64,000 bases of DNA from Phycisphaeraceae bacterium (GTDB taxonomy: Bacteria; Planctomycetota; Phycisphaerae; Phycisphaerales; UBA1924): positions 186,001-250,000 of the forward strand of contig JAHBXL010000002.1 in assembly GCA_019636495.1 (NCBI GenBank), given 5' to 3'. A program made the translations under genes and the position numbers. Positions 29,745 to 38,689 of the stretch are shown piece after piece. A model generated the notes under the pieces. The model saw only the letters and a program-made list of their open reading frames with translations. It was not told where the DNA came from and made no database searches. Positions within the stretch are counted from its first letter, which is position 1; the number at the start of each line of letters is the position of its first letter.

Positions 29745-31580
29745 ATGGGCGCTGACCAACCACACGCCGCCCCCAGCACGCCGCAGCACGTCGCCGTGCT
29801 CGCCGTGCTGTGCCTGCTCACGTTCTTTCCCGGGCTCGATCACCACGGCGTCACCAACTGGCAGGAGGGCCAGCGCCTGCTCGTCGCGCGCGACATGCAG
29901 GCCGCTGGCCAGTGGCTCGTGCCCACCGTCCACGGCCAGCCCTACCTCGCCAAGCCGCCGATGGTCTATTGGGCCCAACTCGCACTCGCCGGCGCAATGG
30001 GACAATGGGTCGAACTCTGGCACCTCCGCTTCGTCGTCGCGCTCGCCGGACTGCTCGGCGTGCTCGCCACCTACGGCGCAGCACGCGAACTGCTCACGCC
30101 CGATCGCCCAACCGCGCCGCAGCGGGCCTCGGGCGCTCGCGCGGCGTTCTGGTCCGCCGCTCTGCTCGCAACCGGCATCCTCTACGTCCGCGCTGCTCGC
30201 ATCGGCGAACTCGACATCCTGCTCGTCCCGTTTGTCGCCCTCGCTGTGTGGAGCGTGGCTCGCGCCTTCCGGGCCCACCGGACCGAGCAGCGCACGCACA
30301 TTCCCGCCGTGCTCGCCGCCGCCGCGACAACCACCGGCGCGGTCCTGACCAAGGACCCCGGCCTTGCATATGTCGCGCTCGCGGCCTACGGCGGAATCGC
30401 CCTCTGGTACGCCTGCACCCGCGATCCGCTCGACACCTCCTTCCTGTGGTTCAACCGCGGCAATGTCCCTTCGCCCGCGCCACAGTCCAAGCCATGGCTC
30501 GCCCGCGCCGGCGCGGTGCTCGTCGGCTGCGCCTTCTTTCTCGCCGCGGCGATCAACTTGCGGTCGATCGGCGAACTCCCCGGCCCACTCCTCATCGGCG
30601 CGGCCGGCGCATGGCTCGGCTGGGTGCTCGCCCGCCTGCTCCAACCCCGCCGCGCCATGGCGACCTTCGCCGCCTTCTCTCGCACACACCCGCTGCTCGT
30701 GCTCGGCCCGCCAGTCGCGGCGAGATTCGGCTGGGCCTGGCTCGTCGCGCAATGCGTCGGTGCCGATCAAACCGCCGCGCTCGCACAGGCCGAGGTCGAT
30801 GACAACATCCGCCCGTTCATCGCCGAAGCGCCGATCAACAACTTCGAGACCCTGCTCTTCGGCCTGGGCATCGGCTCCGTGCTCGCGTTCATCGCCGCGT
30901 TCGTGCTGCTGCGCACACGCCCCCGCCTCACCCCCGGCGCGGCGATCATCGCCGCGTGGATCATCCTCAGCCTGATCGTCTTCAGCATTCTGGGCAAGGG
31001 CGTACAGCGCTACCTCACGCCCATGTGGCCCGCGTGGGCCATGCTCGCCGGAGTGCTTGCCTCGCGATGGTGCGATCCGCGCCCGATGCAGCGGCCGCGC
31101 AGCCTGTGGCTCGGCGCGGCGGTCCTTGTGCTCGCCTCAGCGCAGTCGGCCCAGTATGGCCTTCTGCGCGACCGGCTCAACGCGCACCGCTCACCGCGCG
31201 ATCTGGTCCGCGCCCTCCGCGCTTCGCCGCACTGGGACGGGCCGGAACATGTGTTCGCGCTGGAGTACACCAGCCCCGCGCTCGACTACTACGCGGGCGG
31301 ACCGGTGCAGGTCGTGGGCGACCCGCGCGCCCTCGCCACCATGTACGCCGGCGATGCGTGGACCATCGACCGCTTCCTCCGGCATATCCGCGCCACCGGT
31401 CCGGCCATCCTCATCTGCCGCGACGGACCGATCCCCGGCTCCTCGCTCCCGCCCGCGATCGAGCGCCTGCGCGAAGCGGGATTCGCCCCGATGCCGCTCG
31501 ACGGCCTGCCCGAGTTCCGTATCGACAACGGCCGAACGCCCATGCGGGCGGTGGTGGTCAGCCCGCGGCCATCGCCATAG
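29745..31580 (+). CDS. ArnT-like membrane glycosyltransferase (GT39/GT83 type)
   Basis: 611 residues with about 11-12 predicted membrane helices. The first external loop has WQEGQRLLVARDMQAAGQWLVPTVHGQPYLAKPPMVYW, the signature of the PMT/ArnT superfamily (normally D-E...R...A.EM...G.W..P...G..Y..KPPL.YW), here with Gln-Glu in the place of the usual Asp-Glu pair. These enzymes transfer sugars from polyprenyl phosphate to lipid A, proteins or other envelope acceptors. A soluble C-terminal part (about 470-611) follows. Start at 29745, 70 nt after pgk. Acceptor and donor cannot be deduced. Confidence 0.78.
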   Translation: MGADQPHAAPSTPQHVAVLAVLCLLTFFPGLDHHGVTNWQEGQRLLVARDMQAAGQWLVPTVHGQPYLAKPPMVYWAQLALAGAMGQWVELWHLRFVVALAGLLGVLATYGAARELLTPDRPTAPQRASGARAAFWSAALLATGILYVRAARIGELDILLVPFVALAVWSVARAFRAHRTEQRTHIPAVLAAAATTTGAVLTKDPGLAYVALAAYGGIALWYACTRDPLDTSFLWFNRGNVPSPAPQSKPWLARAGAVLVGCAFFLAAAINLRSIGELPGPLLIGAAGAWLGWVLARLLQPRRAMATFAAFSRTHPLLVLGPPVAARFGWAWLVAQCVGADQTAALAQAEVDDNIRPFIAEAPINNFETLLFGLGIGSVLAFIAAFVLLRTRPRLTPGAAIIAAWIILSLIVFSILGKGVQRYLTPMWPAWAMLAGVLASRWCDPRPMQRPRSLWLGAAVLVLASAQSAQYGLLRDRLNAHRSPRDLVRALRASPHWDGPEHVFALEYTSPALDYYAGGPVQVVGDPRALATMYAGDAWTIDRFLRHIRATGPAILICRDGPIPGSSLPPAIERLREAGFAPMPLDGLPEFRIDNGRTPMRAVVVSPRPSP

Positions 31581-31680
31581 CCATGCTCGAAGGAGTTCAA
31601 TCGCCGCTCACCGGATCATGCGTTATCATCCGTTGACAAAGGTGCTCGCGAGAGACAGACTTGCCATCGAGGATCAGGCC

Positions 31681-31947
31681 ATGACCATCTCCTTCGACAT
31701 GCCAGGGAGCATTGAAGATCTGCTCAGGAAGCAGGGCCTCGACCCCGCGCAGATCGCAAAGGAATCGGCCCTCATTGAACTCTACCGCCAGCGTCGAATC
31801 ACTCATCACGAGTTGAGCATCGCGCTCGCACTGAGCCACGCCGAGACCGACGCCCTGTTGAAGCACCACGGCGTGACCGAGGACCTTCCATCGCCAACCG
31901 AAATCGCGGCGGAAGTTGAGCACATCCTTCGGATGCGCGCAGCATGA
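31681..31947 (+). CDS. UPF0175 family antitoxin-like protein
   Basis: 88 residues. ALIELYRQRRITHHELSIALALSHAETDALLKHHGV is the UPF0175 helix-turn-helix pattern (E.Y..g.IS.g.AA.lLg.s..E....L...g). Such proteins are predicted antitoxins and are often paired with DUF3368 PIN proteins, exactly the arrangement here: the stop codon overlaps the start of the PIN gene (ATGA). ATG at 31681 is preceded by GAGGATCAGG. TTGACA at 31633-31638 might be a -35 box, but the matching -10 is poor. Confidence 0.72.
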   Translation: MTISFDMPGSIEDLLRKQGLDPAQIAKESALIELYRQRRITHHELSIALALSHAETDALLKHHGVTEDLPSPTEIAAEVEHILRMRAA

Positions 31948-32432
31948 TCGTCGTCTCCGACACGTCTCCGCTGAACTACCTGGTTCTAATCGGAGAGACG
32001 GACATTCTTCCCTCGTAACTCGGGCGCGTCGTTGTGCCCACGGTTGTGCTACACGAGTTGAGCCACCAGCGGACGCCCCCGGTAGTGAGAACGTTCGCCG
32101 CCTCTCCCCCACGATGGCTTGAAGTCCGGACCGCGAACGCCGCCGCCATCAACCTGCGTCTCGGCCCCGGCGAACGCGAAGCGATCGCCCTGGCGCTCGA
32201 ACTCGCGGCCAGCACGCTGCTCGTCGACGACCGCGATGCGAGAGCCACTGCGCAGCAATCCGGGCTCTTTGTCACCGGCACGCTCGGTGTCCTCGAAGCG
32301 GCCGCCGCAGCAGACTTGATTCAACTGGAAGTCGCGTTCGAACGACTCTGCAGAACCTCGTTTCGCATGAGCCCCGCGCAAGTGCAGGCCGCTCTGGCGC
32401 GAGACGCCGCACGCAAGCACCGCGAGCCGTGA
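31944..32432 (+). pseudogene. DUF3368-type PIN toxin gene interrupted by a nonsense codon
   Basis: Reading from the ATG at 31944 gives MIVVSDTSPLNYLVLIGETD and then, at codon 25, an in-frame TAA (32016-32018), after which the same frame continues without shift as LGRVVVPTVVLHELSHQRTP to a normal end at 32432. In intact homologues this position is usually aromatic (as in ILPSLYGR), so a single C-to-A change of TAC would explain the stop. The upstream part holds the first catalytic Asp (Asp6) and Asn12; later acidic residues (GPGEREAIALALE, LLVDDRDAR) lie downstream. A GTG at 32034 could restart a 132-residue fragment, but it would lack the first active-site Asp. Confidence 0.82.
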
Positions 32433-32440
32433 CAGTTCCA

Positions 32441-33223
32441 TCACGAGCCCCGCCCCACCCGACTGACAAACGCCTCATATTGCTCCGGCGTGTCGATCCC
32501 TCCCCCGCCCGTCGCCTCAGGCGGAACCACCGCCACCGCGATCCGCAGACCGTTCTCCAACGCGCGCAACTGCTCCAGTTTCTCCATCATCTCCAGCGGT
32601 GTCGGCGGCATCACCGCATACAGGTCCAGCGTCCCGCGCCGATACACATACAGCCCCACGTGCCGCAGCGGCGGGTCGCCACCGCCGCCGCCATCGCGGT
32701 CGAACGGGATCGGCGCTCGCGAAAAGTACAGCGCGCACCGGTCCATTGCCAGCACCACCTTCACGATGTTCGGATCATCGATGCGCTCCCCATGCGAGGG
32801 CCGCAACTCCGTCGCCGCGGTCGAAATCGACGCCCCGCCCGTCAACTCGCCACGAACCAGCGCGGCCACCGCCGCATCAATCACCGTGGGATCAAGGTCC
32901 GGCTCATCCCCCTGCACGTTCACGACAATCTCGTCGCGCCCAAGCCCAAGTCTCGCCGCGGCCTCCGCCAGCCGGCTCGTGCCGTTGGGGTGCGCTGCGC
33001 TGGTCATCACCGCCTCAGCGCCGAAGCCCCGCGCCGCATCCAGCACGCGCTGGTCATCCGTGGCGATGACAACCCGCGACAGGCTCGCCGCGCGGCGCGT
33101 GGATTCCCACACGTGCTGAATCAGCTGCTTGCCCGTGCGGTTCGCCAGCACCTTGCCCGGAAAACGCGTCGAGCCCAGCCGCGCGGGGATGATCGCCGTC
33201 GCGCCCTGCCCCGTCGCGCTCAC
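32441..33223 (-). CDS. kdsB: 3-deoxy-manno-octulosonate cytidylyltransferase
   Basis: 260 residues. KdsB activates Kdo as CMP-Kdo for lipopolysaccharide core synthesis, using CTP. AIIPARLGSTRFPGKVLA (nucleotide loop), VVIATDD, MTSAAHPNGTSRLAEA, EIVVNVQGDEPDLDP and YFSRAPIPFDRDG are diagnostic. A Gly-rich DGGGGGDP insert replaces part of a loop. Its start overlaps the stop of the upstream TPR gene by 4 nt (ATGA), so the two are translationally coupled. Presence implies Kdo-containing LPS. Confidence 0.93.
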   Translation of the reverse strand: MSATGQGATAIIPARLGSTRFPGKVLANRTGKQLIQHVWESTRRAASLSRVVIATDDQRVLDAARGFGAEAVMTSAAHPNGTSRLAEAAARLGLGRDEIVVNVQGDEPDLDPTVIDAAVAALVRGELTGGASISTAATELRPSHGERIDDPNIVKVVLAMDRCALYFSRAPIPFDRDGGGGGDPPLRHVGLYVYRRGTLDLYAVMPPTPLEMMEKLEQLRALENGLRIAVAVVPPEATGGGGIDTPEQYEAFVSRVGRGS

Positions 33224-34794
33224 GCGCCCCCTCCGCCACCGCCCGCACCCGCGCCCGCCTTGATCTGCGCGATCAGTCCCTTGATCTCGTCACGGTGCTT
33301 CCGCACATCCTTGTACGAGATGTTCTGGATCGTGATCCCCGCGGCGATCTTGAACGCCTCTTCGGCATCGGCCAGGTCGTTGTTCTCCCTCGCGCGCGTC
33401 CCCAGCGCAAGCATCAGCCCGTAACGCAACTCGGTGCCCACGTCGTCGCTGTGCGTGTCGTGCGTGCTCAGAGCCTGCCGCAGCGTCTCAATCGCCTCGT
33501 CCGTGTACCCCTCCATGTTCAGGAAACTCAGGCCCAGGTAGTTCAGCACCTGCGAGCGGTGCTTGGGGTCCGCCTTGGCCTCCTGCAGAAGCGCCACCGC
33601 CTCGTCATACCGCCCCGTCGCGAAATACGCACGCCCGAGGTGGAACTTCTTGATCAAGTCCGTCGGATACGCCCGCACCTGGTCCTCGAGCATGCGGATC
33701 TCGCGCGCCAGCAACTCCTGCCGCGCACGCTTGAGCGCCTCCCGCGCCGATTCATCGCCCTTCTCCAGTTCCGCCTTCAGTTTCCCAACCCTCCGCCGCG
33801 CCTGGTTCAGCGTGATCTGTTCGCCCAGTTCCTTGAAGCGGTACTCATCCGTCGCCTCAAACGCCGCCTGGTAGAGTTGCTGCGCTTCCTGCTCGTCTTC
33901 GATGCGCCCGCGCTCCTTCAGCAGGTTGCCCAGCCGCAGAATCGTCGGGCGGTCCTGCGGGTGCGCCTGATGGTCCGTCCGCGCCTGCTCGATCATCCGC
34001 TCCAGCGTCTCTTCCGTCTTGACAACGCGGTCCTGGTCTTCCAGTTGCCTCTGCTTGGAGGCATCGCGAACGTTCTGCCGGAATCCTCCCGCCTGCCCGG
34101 CCTGATCAAACCCGCCGCGGTGCATCGTCGATTCGGCCGAGAGGTTCTTCACCCGCTGCGCAAGCCGACCATCCGTCGGATCAAGTTTCACCGCCGCCTC
34201 GCCCACCACCACCGCCTTGTCAAACCTCTGAAACTTCTCAAACACATCCAGGCACGCAACAAGGTGGTCCTTCCGCGGCCTCTTCTCCCGAGAGGCCGCC
34301 CCCGCCGCGCGGTCCGCGATCCACACCGCGGGCTCCGCAAGGCCCAGTTTCGCCGCGGCCTGCATCGCCCGAACCCCCAGCCCCGCATCCGTCAGTTTGC
34401 ACCCCCACATCAGCAGGTCGTACAGGTAGCGGTCAAGGTCGGACTTGGTCGTCGAGAACTGCTTGACGATGTCCTTTTCCGGATACTTCTTGTCCGCCAT
34501 GTACGATGTGGCCGACCGCATGAACCCCTCCAGCCCGGCCATGCTCGTCGGGTCCTGCCGAAGGCCGCCGAGCCACAACTGCATCGCGTACCCGAAGTTG
34601 GTCGCCTCGTGCAGCGTCGTCGCCCGCTCGAAGAACTTCCCCGCCTTGTCGGGCGAATACTCGAACTCGCCCCCGCCGGCGGTCGCCGCGGTTGTTGGCG
34701 GCTTGGCGGTGCCGCCGCCGGAGCCGTTCTGCGGGAGTGGCGTCGCCTTGTCCGCAGGAGCATCATCTTGCTTCTTCTTGCCAAACCAGCCCAA
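33220..34794 (-). CDS. Cytosolic TPR repeat protein
   Basis: 524 residues, no signal or membrane segment. N-terminus MGWFGKKKQDDAPADKATPL is followed by a Gly/Thr/Ala-rich linker (about 20-42) and then helical repeats. TPR-like units are clearest at AKFHLGRAYFATGRYDEAVALLQEA (C-terminal half) and QVLNYLGLSFLNMEGYTDEAIETLRQAL. A long charged helix (about 325-375, EKGDESAREALKRARQELLAREIRML) may be a coiled coil. It overlaps kdsB by 4 nt on the same strand. It is a probable scaffold; the partner is unknown. Confidence 0.75.
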   Translation of the reverse strand: MGWFGKKKQDDAPADKATPLPQNGSGGGTAKPPTTAATAGGGEFEYSPDKAGKFFERATTLHEATNFGYAMQLWLGGLRQDPTSMAGLEGFMRSATSYMADKKYPEKDIVKQFSTTKSDLDRYLYDLLMWGCKLTDAGLGVRAMQAAAKLGLAEPAVWIADRAAGAASREKRPRKDHLVACLDVFEKFQRFDKAVVVGEAAVKLDPTDGRLAQRVKNLSAESTMHRGGFDQAGQAGGFRQNVRDASKQRQLEDQDRVVKTEETLERMIEQARTDHQAHPQDRPTILRLGNLLKERGRIEDEQEAQQLYQAAFEATDEYRFKELGEQITLNQARRRVGKLKAELEKGDESAREALKRARQELLAREIRMLEDQVRAYPTDLIKKFHLGRAYFATGRYDEAVALLQEAKADPKHRSQVLNYLGLSFLNMEGYTDEAIETLRQALSTHDTHSDDVGTELRYGLMLALGTRARENNDLADAEEAFKIAAGITIQNISYKDVRKHRDEIKGLIAQIKAGAGAGGGGGGA

Positions 34795-34991
34795 TGCATG
34801 CTCCTTTGGCCCACTCGCCGTCGCTCACCTTCGGCCCGCCGACTCACAGCCAGACGCAATCCTACCGGCTCGCACGCCGGAGCGTCAACGCGGCCCGAGT
34901 TTCCCCAACATCCCACCTTCATTCCGACCAACGCCCATACGCACGTCCGATGCGGCCCGATCCCCGTTTCCCGCGGCCATATCCTTGTCCC

Positions 34992-35549
34992 ATGCCCATC
35001 GATCCGGCCGGCCTCATCATCCGCACCTACCCGGACCGTGTGTTGCGGGCCAGGACCCGCACCTTGCCCTCGGTCACCGACGAGGTCCGACGGGTCGCCC
35101 ACCGCATGATCGAACTGATGTTCGATGCCGACGGAATCGGCCTCGCCGCACCGCAGGTCGGGCTCGACTGGCGCATGTTCGTCGCCCACGTGCCCGAGAA
35201 CGACGACCGCTCGGCGGCGGACAGCCCCCCCAGCGCGACCGCCGCGCCCGAGGTCTACATCAACCCGGTGCTCTCGAACCCGCTCGGCTCGCCCGAACCA
35301 CTCAGCGAGGGCTGCCTCTCGCTCCCCGAGATCTCCGGCGAGGTGCTCCGCCCCCCCACCATCACCATCACCGCGATCGGCCTCGACGGCTCGCCCTTCA
35401 CGCGAAACGCGACCGGCCTGCTCGCACGGTGCTGGCAGCACGAGGTCGACCACCTCGATGGCGTGCTCATCATCGACCGCATGACGCAGATGTCGCGCCT
35501 CAAAAATCGCTCGGCCGTGCGCGAACTCGAACGCGCTGCGCCGCGCTGA
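34992..35549 (+). CDS. def: Peptide deformylase
   Basis: 185 residues; removes the N-formyl group from nascent proteins. The three metal motifs are present: GIGLAAPQVG (48-57), EGCLS (106-110, Cys108) and QHEVDHLDG (149-157, His150, Glu151, His154). A Ser/Ala/Pro-rich insert (DDRSAADSPPSATAAPE) lies between motifs I and II. The ATG at 34992 is preceded by no strong ribosome site. fmt follows 22 nt later, the usual def-fmt order, coupling formylation and deformylation. Confidence 0.93.
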   Translation: MPIDPAGLIIRTYPDRVLRARTRTLPSVTDEVRRVAHRMIELMFDADGIGLAAPQVGLDWRMFVAHVPENDDRSAADSPPSATAAPEVYINPVLSNPLGSPEPLSEGCLSLPEISGEVLRPPTITITAIGLDGSPFTRNATGLLARCWQHEVDHLDGVLIIDRMTQMSRLKNRSAVRELERAAPR

Positions 35550-35571
35550 CCGCGCCTCTACACTCGCCCCC

Positions 35572-36585
35572 ATGCGGCTGGTCTTCTTCGGTTCCGGTGC
35601 CTTCGGCCTCCCGACGCTCGCGCACCTCGCGCGAACCGGCAAGCATCACATCGCCGCGATCGTCACCCAGCCCGACAAGCCCGCCGGTCGCGGCGGCAAA
35701 CTCACACCTACGCCCATCGCCGAGTGGGCCGCCGATCATCTGCCGGGCGTCCCCATCCTCAAACCGCCGAAGGTAAACGCGCCCGAGATTGTCGCCGAGA
35801 TTGACCGTCTCGCCGTGGCGCCATCGGCCTCTTCACATCCCACATCCGACATCCCCCATCCCACATTCGTGGTCATTGCCTTCGGTCAGAAACTCTCCAC
35901 GCGACTGCTCGAAAACGCCTTCGCCATCAACCTCCACGCCTCGCTCCTCCCGCGCTGGCGCGGCGCGGCCCCCATCAACGCCGCGATCCTCGCCGGCGAC
36001 AAAATCACCGGCAACTCGATCATCACCCTCGCCGACCGCATGGACGCCGGGCTCATCCTCGCCCAGACCGACCCGCCCATCCCCATCGACCCGCTCACCA
36101 CCGCCGGCGAACTCCACGATGTTCTCGCCGCCGATGGGCCCGCACTCGTCGAGCGCGTCCTCGATCAGCACGCCGCGGGAAGCCTCTCGCCGCGGCACCA
36201 GGTCGAGTCCGAAGTCACCATCGCCACCAAACTCAGCAAGTCCGATGGGCAGATCGACTTCCACCAACCCGCCGACTTCCTGCGCAGGCAGGTGCACGCC
36301 CTCACGCCCTGGCCAGGTGTCGGCGTCCACCTCCTGTCCCCGCAAAACCAGTCACCGCCGATTCCCATCAAACTCCTGCGCGTCCGCGTCGCGCCGCCGC
36401 ACCCCATCGCCGCCGAGCCCGGACAACTCATCGACCCTCTCCGCGGCGTGGTATGCTGCGGAAACCGCACCGCACTGGAGATTCTCGAACTCCAGCCCGC
36501 GGGCAAACGTCCGATGGATTGGGCCGCTTTCGCACGAGGCAGACCGATCCCCCCCGGTTCGCGCCTCGTTTCTCCGGATGCATGA
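35572..36585 (+). CDS. fmt: Methionyl-tRNA formyltransferase with low-complexity insert
   Basis: 337 residues; formylates initiator Met-tRNA using 10-formyl-THF. The catalytic signature INLHASLLPRWRGAAPI (119-135; Asn, His) and TQPDKPAGRGGK are intact, as is the C-terminal domain. Odd: residues about 81-98 (AVAPSASSHPTSDIPHPTF) replace what is normally a short turn before VVIAFGQKLS; the DNA (35818-35868) is made of CAYCCCAC/CATCCGACAT words that recur in the next gene's 5' part. The insertion keeps frame. It follows def by 22 nt; a zincin-like gene starts 3 nt after its stop. Confidence 0.92.
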   Translation: MRLVFFGSGAFGLPTLAHLARTGKHHIAAIVTQPDKPAGRGGKLTPTPIAEWAADHLPGVPILKPPKVNAPEIVAEIDRLAVAPSASSHPTSDIPHPTFVVIAFGQKLSTRLLENAFAINLHASLLPRWRGAAPINAAILAGDKITGNSIITLADRMDAGLILAQTDPPIPIDPLTTAGELHDVLAADGPALVERVLDQHAAGSLSPRHQVESEVTIATKLSKSDGQIDFHQPADFLRRQVHALTPWPGVGVHLLSPQNQSPPIPIKLLRVRVAPPHPIAAEPGQLIDPLRGVVCCGNRTALEILELQPAGKRPMDWAAFARGRPIPPGSRLVSPDA

Positions 36586-36588
36586 TGC

Positions 36589-37287
36589 ATGACCACGACA
36601 CTCTGGGACCTTCTCGGCAAGATCCTCCGCCCGGCCGAACCGCCGACAACGATCGCCCCGCGCGCACGCACCGCCGGCTCCGCGCCCCCATGCTTTCAAG
36701 AACCCGTGGGCCGCGGTTTCCCCACACGCGCCGCCATGCCCGACCCCGCTCCAATCGTCATCCCGTCCTCACTCCCTGCCTTCCAATCCCCAATCCAAAA
36801 CTCCCAATCCAACGTCTCATCGACCCCACATCCGACATCGATGGAATCCCGCTACGAGGCCGTCACGCGACTCATGCTCGAACGCTACTCGATCCGCGTC
36901 CGCAAGTGGCGCACCAGCATGAGCGGCGTCGCCTGGTGTCTCTCCTACCGCGATGGCTCCGTCAAACGCCTGATCGAAGCCCCGCGCCCGCGCGGACCCA
37001 TGTCCGCGGCGGTCTTCCTCCACGAGATCGGTCATCACGCCATCGGCTTCAACGTCTACAAGCCGCGCTGCCTCGAGGAGTACCACGCCTGGCGCTGGTC
37101 GCTGGAGGCGATGGAGGAGCACGGCCTGAACATCACCGATCAGGTGCGCTACCGCATGCACCTTTCGCTCTGGTATGCCGTCGCCAAGGCCCGCCGCCGC
37201 GGCCTCAAGGCGCTGCCGCCCGAACTCGAGCCCTTCACCGAGCGACCCCGCCGACCACGCCGGATTGCGGCCACCAAGGCCCGATAA
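36589..37287 (+). CDS. HEXXH motif protein (zincin-like), hypothetical
   Basis: 232 residues. A single recognisable motif, AAVFLHEIGHHAIGF, with HEIGH at 145-149, is a gluzincin-type zinc site; EEYHAWRWSLEAMEEHGL downstream could supply the third ligand (Glu). No signal peptide. The first 85 residues are low complexity (SSLPAFQSPIQNSQSNVSST), encoded by repeated CAATCC words, and may not be functional; an ATG at 36841 (MESRYEAVTRLML) would start the conserved part. It follows fmt by 3 nt on the same strand. It may be an ImmA/IrrE-like or minor metallopeptidase; substrate unknown. Confidence 0.55.
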   Translation: MTTTLWDLLGKILRPAEPPTTIAPRARTAGSAPPCFQEPVGRGFPTRAAMPDPAPIVIPSSLPAFQSPIQNSQSNVSSTPHPTSMESRYEAVTRLMLERYSIRVRKWRTSMSGVAWCLSYRDGSVKRLIEAPRPRGPMSAAVFLHEIGHHAIGFNVYKPRCLEEYHAWRWSLEAMEEHGLNITDQVRYRMHLSLWYAVAKARRRGLKALPPELEPFTERPRRPRRIAATKAR

Positions 37288-37322
37288 AATACCCCGTTCA
37301 AGGGGTGGGTGCGGCCAAACTC

Positions 37323-37355
37323 GTGTAAATTGAAAGTTCAACTTTCAATTTGCAC
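37323..37355. repeat. Long AT-rich inverted repeat
   Basis: GTGTAAATTGAAAGTT (37323-37338) is followed by one base (C) and a complementary arm AACTTTCAATTTGCAC (37340-37355); all 16 pairs form, one as T-G. It is much AT-richer than the rest of the window and lies between two convergent genes (stops at 37287 and 37457). No T-run follows, so it is not a standard terminator. The remaining 37356-37456 sequence shows nothing I can name. Confidence 0.75.
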
Positions 37356-37456
37356 AGCGTCGGTCTGCGGTCTTCAACGTCGCCGGTGTCGGCCTTGGGG
37401 GGTCGACATCCACTCTGGCCCCCTGTCCGCCGGTCCTTGGCCAAGCCTGGCACGCC

Positions 37457-38317
37457 TCAACCCCCGCCCCGCCGTCCCGAACGCGCACGGTTCCCATACA
37501 CAATCAGCCACGTCACCACGCCGAATATCACCAGCCACGCGCCGGCCCCCGCCCACATGACCCACGGCGCGGCCGTTGTCATCGTGCCGAACCCGCTGCC
37601 GGACACTGTCAACGGCGCCGCGGCATTCACCCCGCCCCCATTGATGTACGCCGCAAGCGCATCGAGTTGCTCCTGCGATGCCGTACGCGCACCGCCGCCC
37701 GACAGCCACGCCGAGACATCGCCCGCGCCGATCGGCAGCCTCCCGGCGTGAACTTCCGCTGTCGGTGTCGTGCCCGGTCCGTTCATCACGCGCCACGTCC
37801 CCCGCGCCATGTCCGCCTCCAGCACGCGCGGTGGTGCAGAGCCCGAAGACTGTTCGACCAGAGATATCCGTTGCGCCGGCGCCGCGCTCAACGAGCCCTG
37901 CGCAGCAGTCCGCCCCGTCGCGCTGGTCACAAGCGGTCCGAACCCGGCCGATCCCACTTCCACCGTCGTGGTCCGCGTGAAGTGCGTCACCCGGCCACCC
38001 GGCACGCTCGACAGCAGACCCACCGTAATCATCCCGCACAGCACGCACGCGGCGGCTGTCGCCGCGATCAACTCCGCCACGTGCACACGGTGCCGCGGCC
38101 GCACACCCGGCACAAGAATGCCCGCCTCTCGAAGGTCCTTCCCGCACTCCGGACACGTGAACGTCGTCAGACCCTCAACCGGATACCGGCACTCGCCGCA
38201 ACACGGCTGCCGAACCCGATCGCGCCAGCGGACGATCGCGGCCACGATCGACACGCCGATCGCGCCCAGGATCACCACGAGCATGAACAGTCCGATGCCG
38301 ATCGCCGGGCTTGCCAT
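37457..38317 (-). CDS. Membrane protein with N-terminal zinc ribbon
   Basis: 286 residues. First membrane helix (about 5-28: GIGLFMLVVILGAIGVSIVAA), then a zinc ribbon with CGEC (40-43) and CPEC (55-58), a second helix (AATAAACVLCGMITVGLLSSV), a soluble Ser/Thr-rich part and a C-terminal helix (WAGAGAWLVIFGVVTWLIVYG) ending in Arg-rich RARSGRRGGG. The ribbon form (C..C.Y....TFTCPECG) recurs in three other membrane proteins of this window. ATG 38317 chosen; 38347 also possible. Function unknown. Confidence 0.65.
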   Translation of the reverse strand: MASPAIGIGLFMLVVILGAIGVSIVAAIVRWRDRVRQPCCGECRYPVEGLTTFTCPECGKDLREAGILVPGVRPRHRVHVAELIAATAAACVLCGMITVGLLSSVPGGRVTHFTRTTTVEVGSAGFGPLVTSATGRTAAQGSLSAAPAQRISLVEQSSGSAPPRVLEADMARGTWRVMNGPGTTPTAEVHAGRLPIGAGDVSAWLSGGGARTASQEQLDALAAYINGGGVNAAAPLTVSGSGFGTMTTAAPWVMWAGAGAWLVIFGVVTWLIVYGNRARSGRRGGG

Positions 38318-38400
38318 TCCGGAGGTCCCCTGCGAATGCCCCCGCAAACGTGCTTCCGAAGAGACCCCGACCCCTTTCAGTCTCTGCTCGGCACCTTCAA

Positions 38401-38474
38401 CGTCCCGGGCGCGATTCGAACGCGCGACCTGCCGCTTAGAAGGCGGCTGCTCTATCCAACTGAGCTACCGGGAC
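38401..38474 (-). tRNA. tRNA-Arg (anticodon TCT)
   Basis: Minus strand, 74 nt without an encoded CCA. The acceptor stem GTCCCGG (5' end at 38474) pairs with CCGGGAC (38408-38402), with discriminator G at 38401. The D arm contains AGCTCAGTTGGATAGAGC, the anticodon loop CTTCTAA gives TCT, and the T arm has GTTCGAATC. All arms pair well. It reads AGA (and AGG by wobble), rare codons in such GC-rich DNA. Confidence 0.96.
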
Positions 38475-38689
38475 TCCCATCGGCACCATGGTATTCGGCC
38501 AACCCGGCGGCCCGGGACAAACCCCCCGCCCGACCGCCGGTCCCGCTGGCCCCGCATCAATCCCCTCCATCGCGACGAACATCCAGAAGTCCTGCCAAAC
38601 CGCGAAGATTCCCGTCTGCCAGTAGCCGAGGCACAACCCAGTGCGAACAATCTCCGGCCTCACCACCGCCGCCGCGGAGTACCGCTTTC

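Noticed and set aside
36589-36840. A separate small gene in the low-complexity 5' part of the zincin-like gene
   Set aside because: The stretch stays in frame with the HEXXH protein and shows no independent start or motif.
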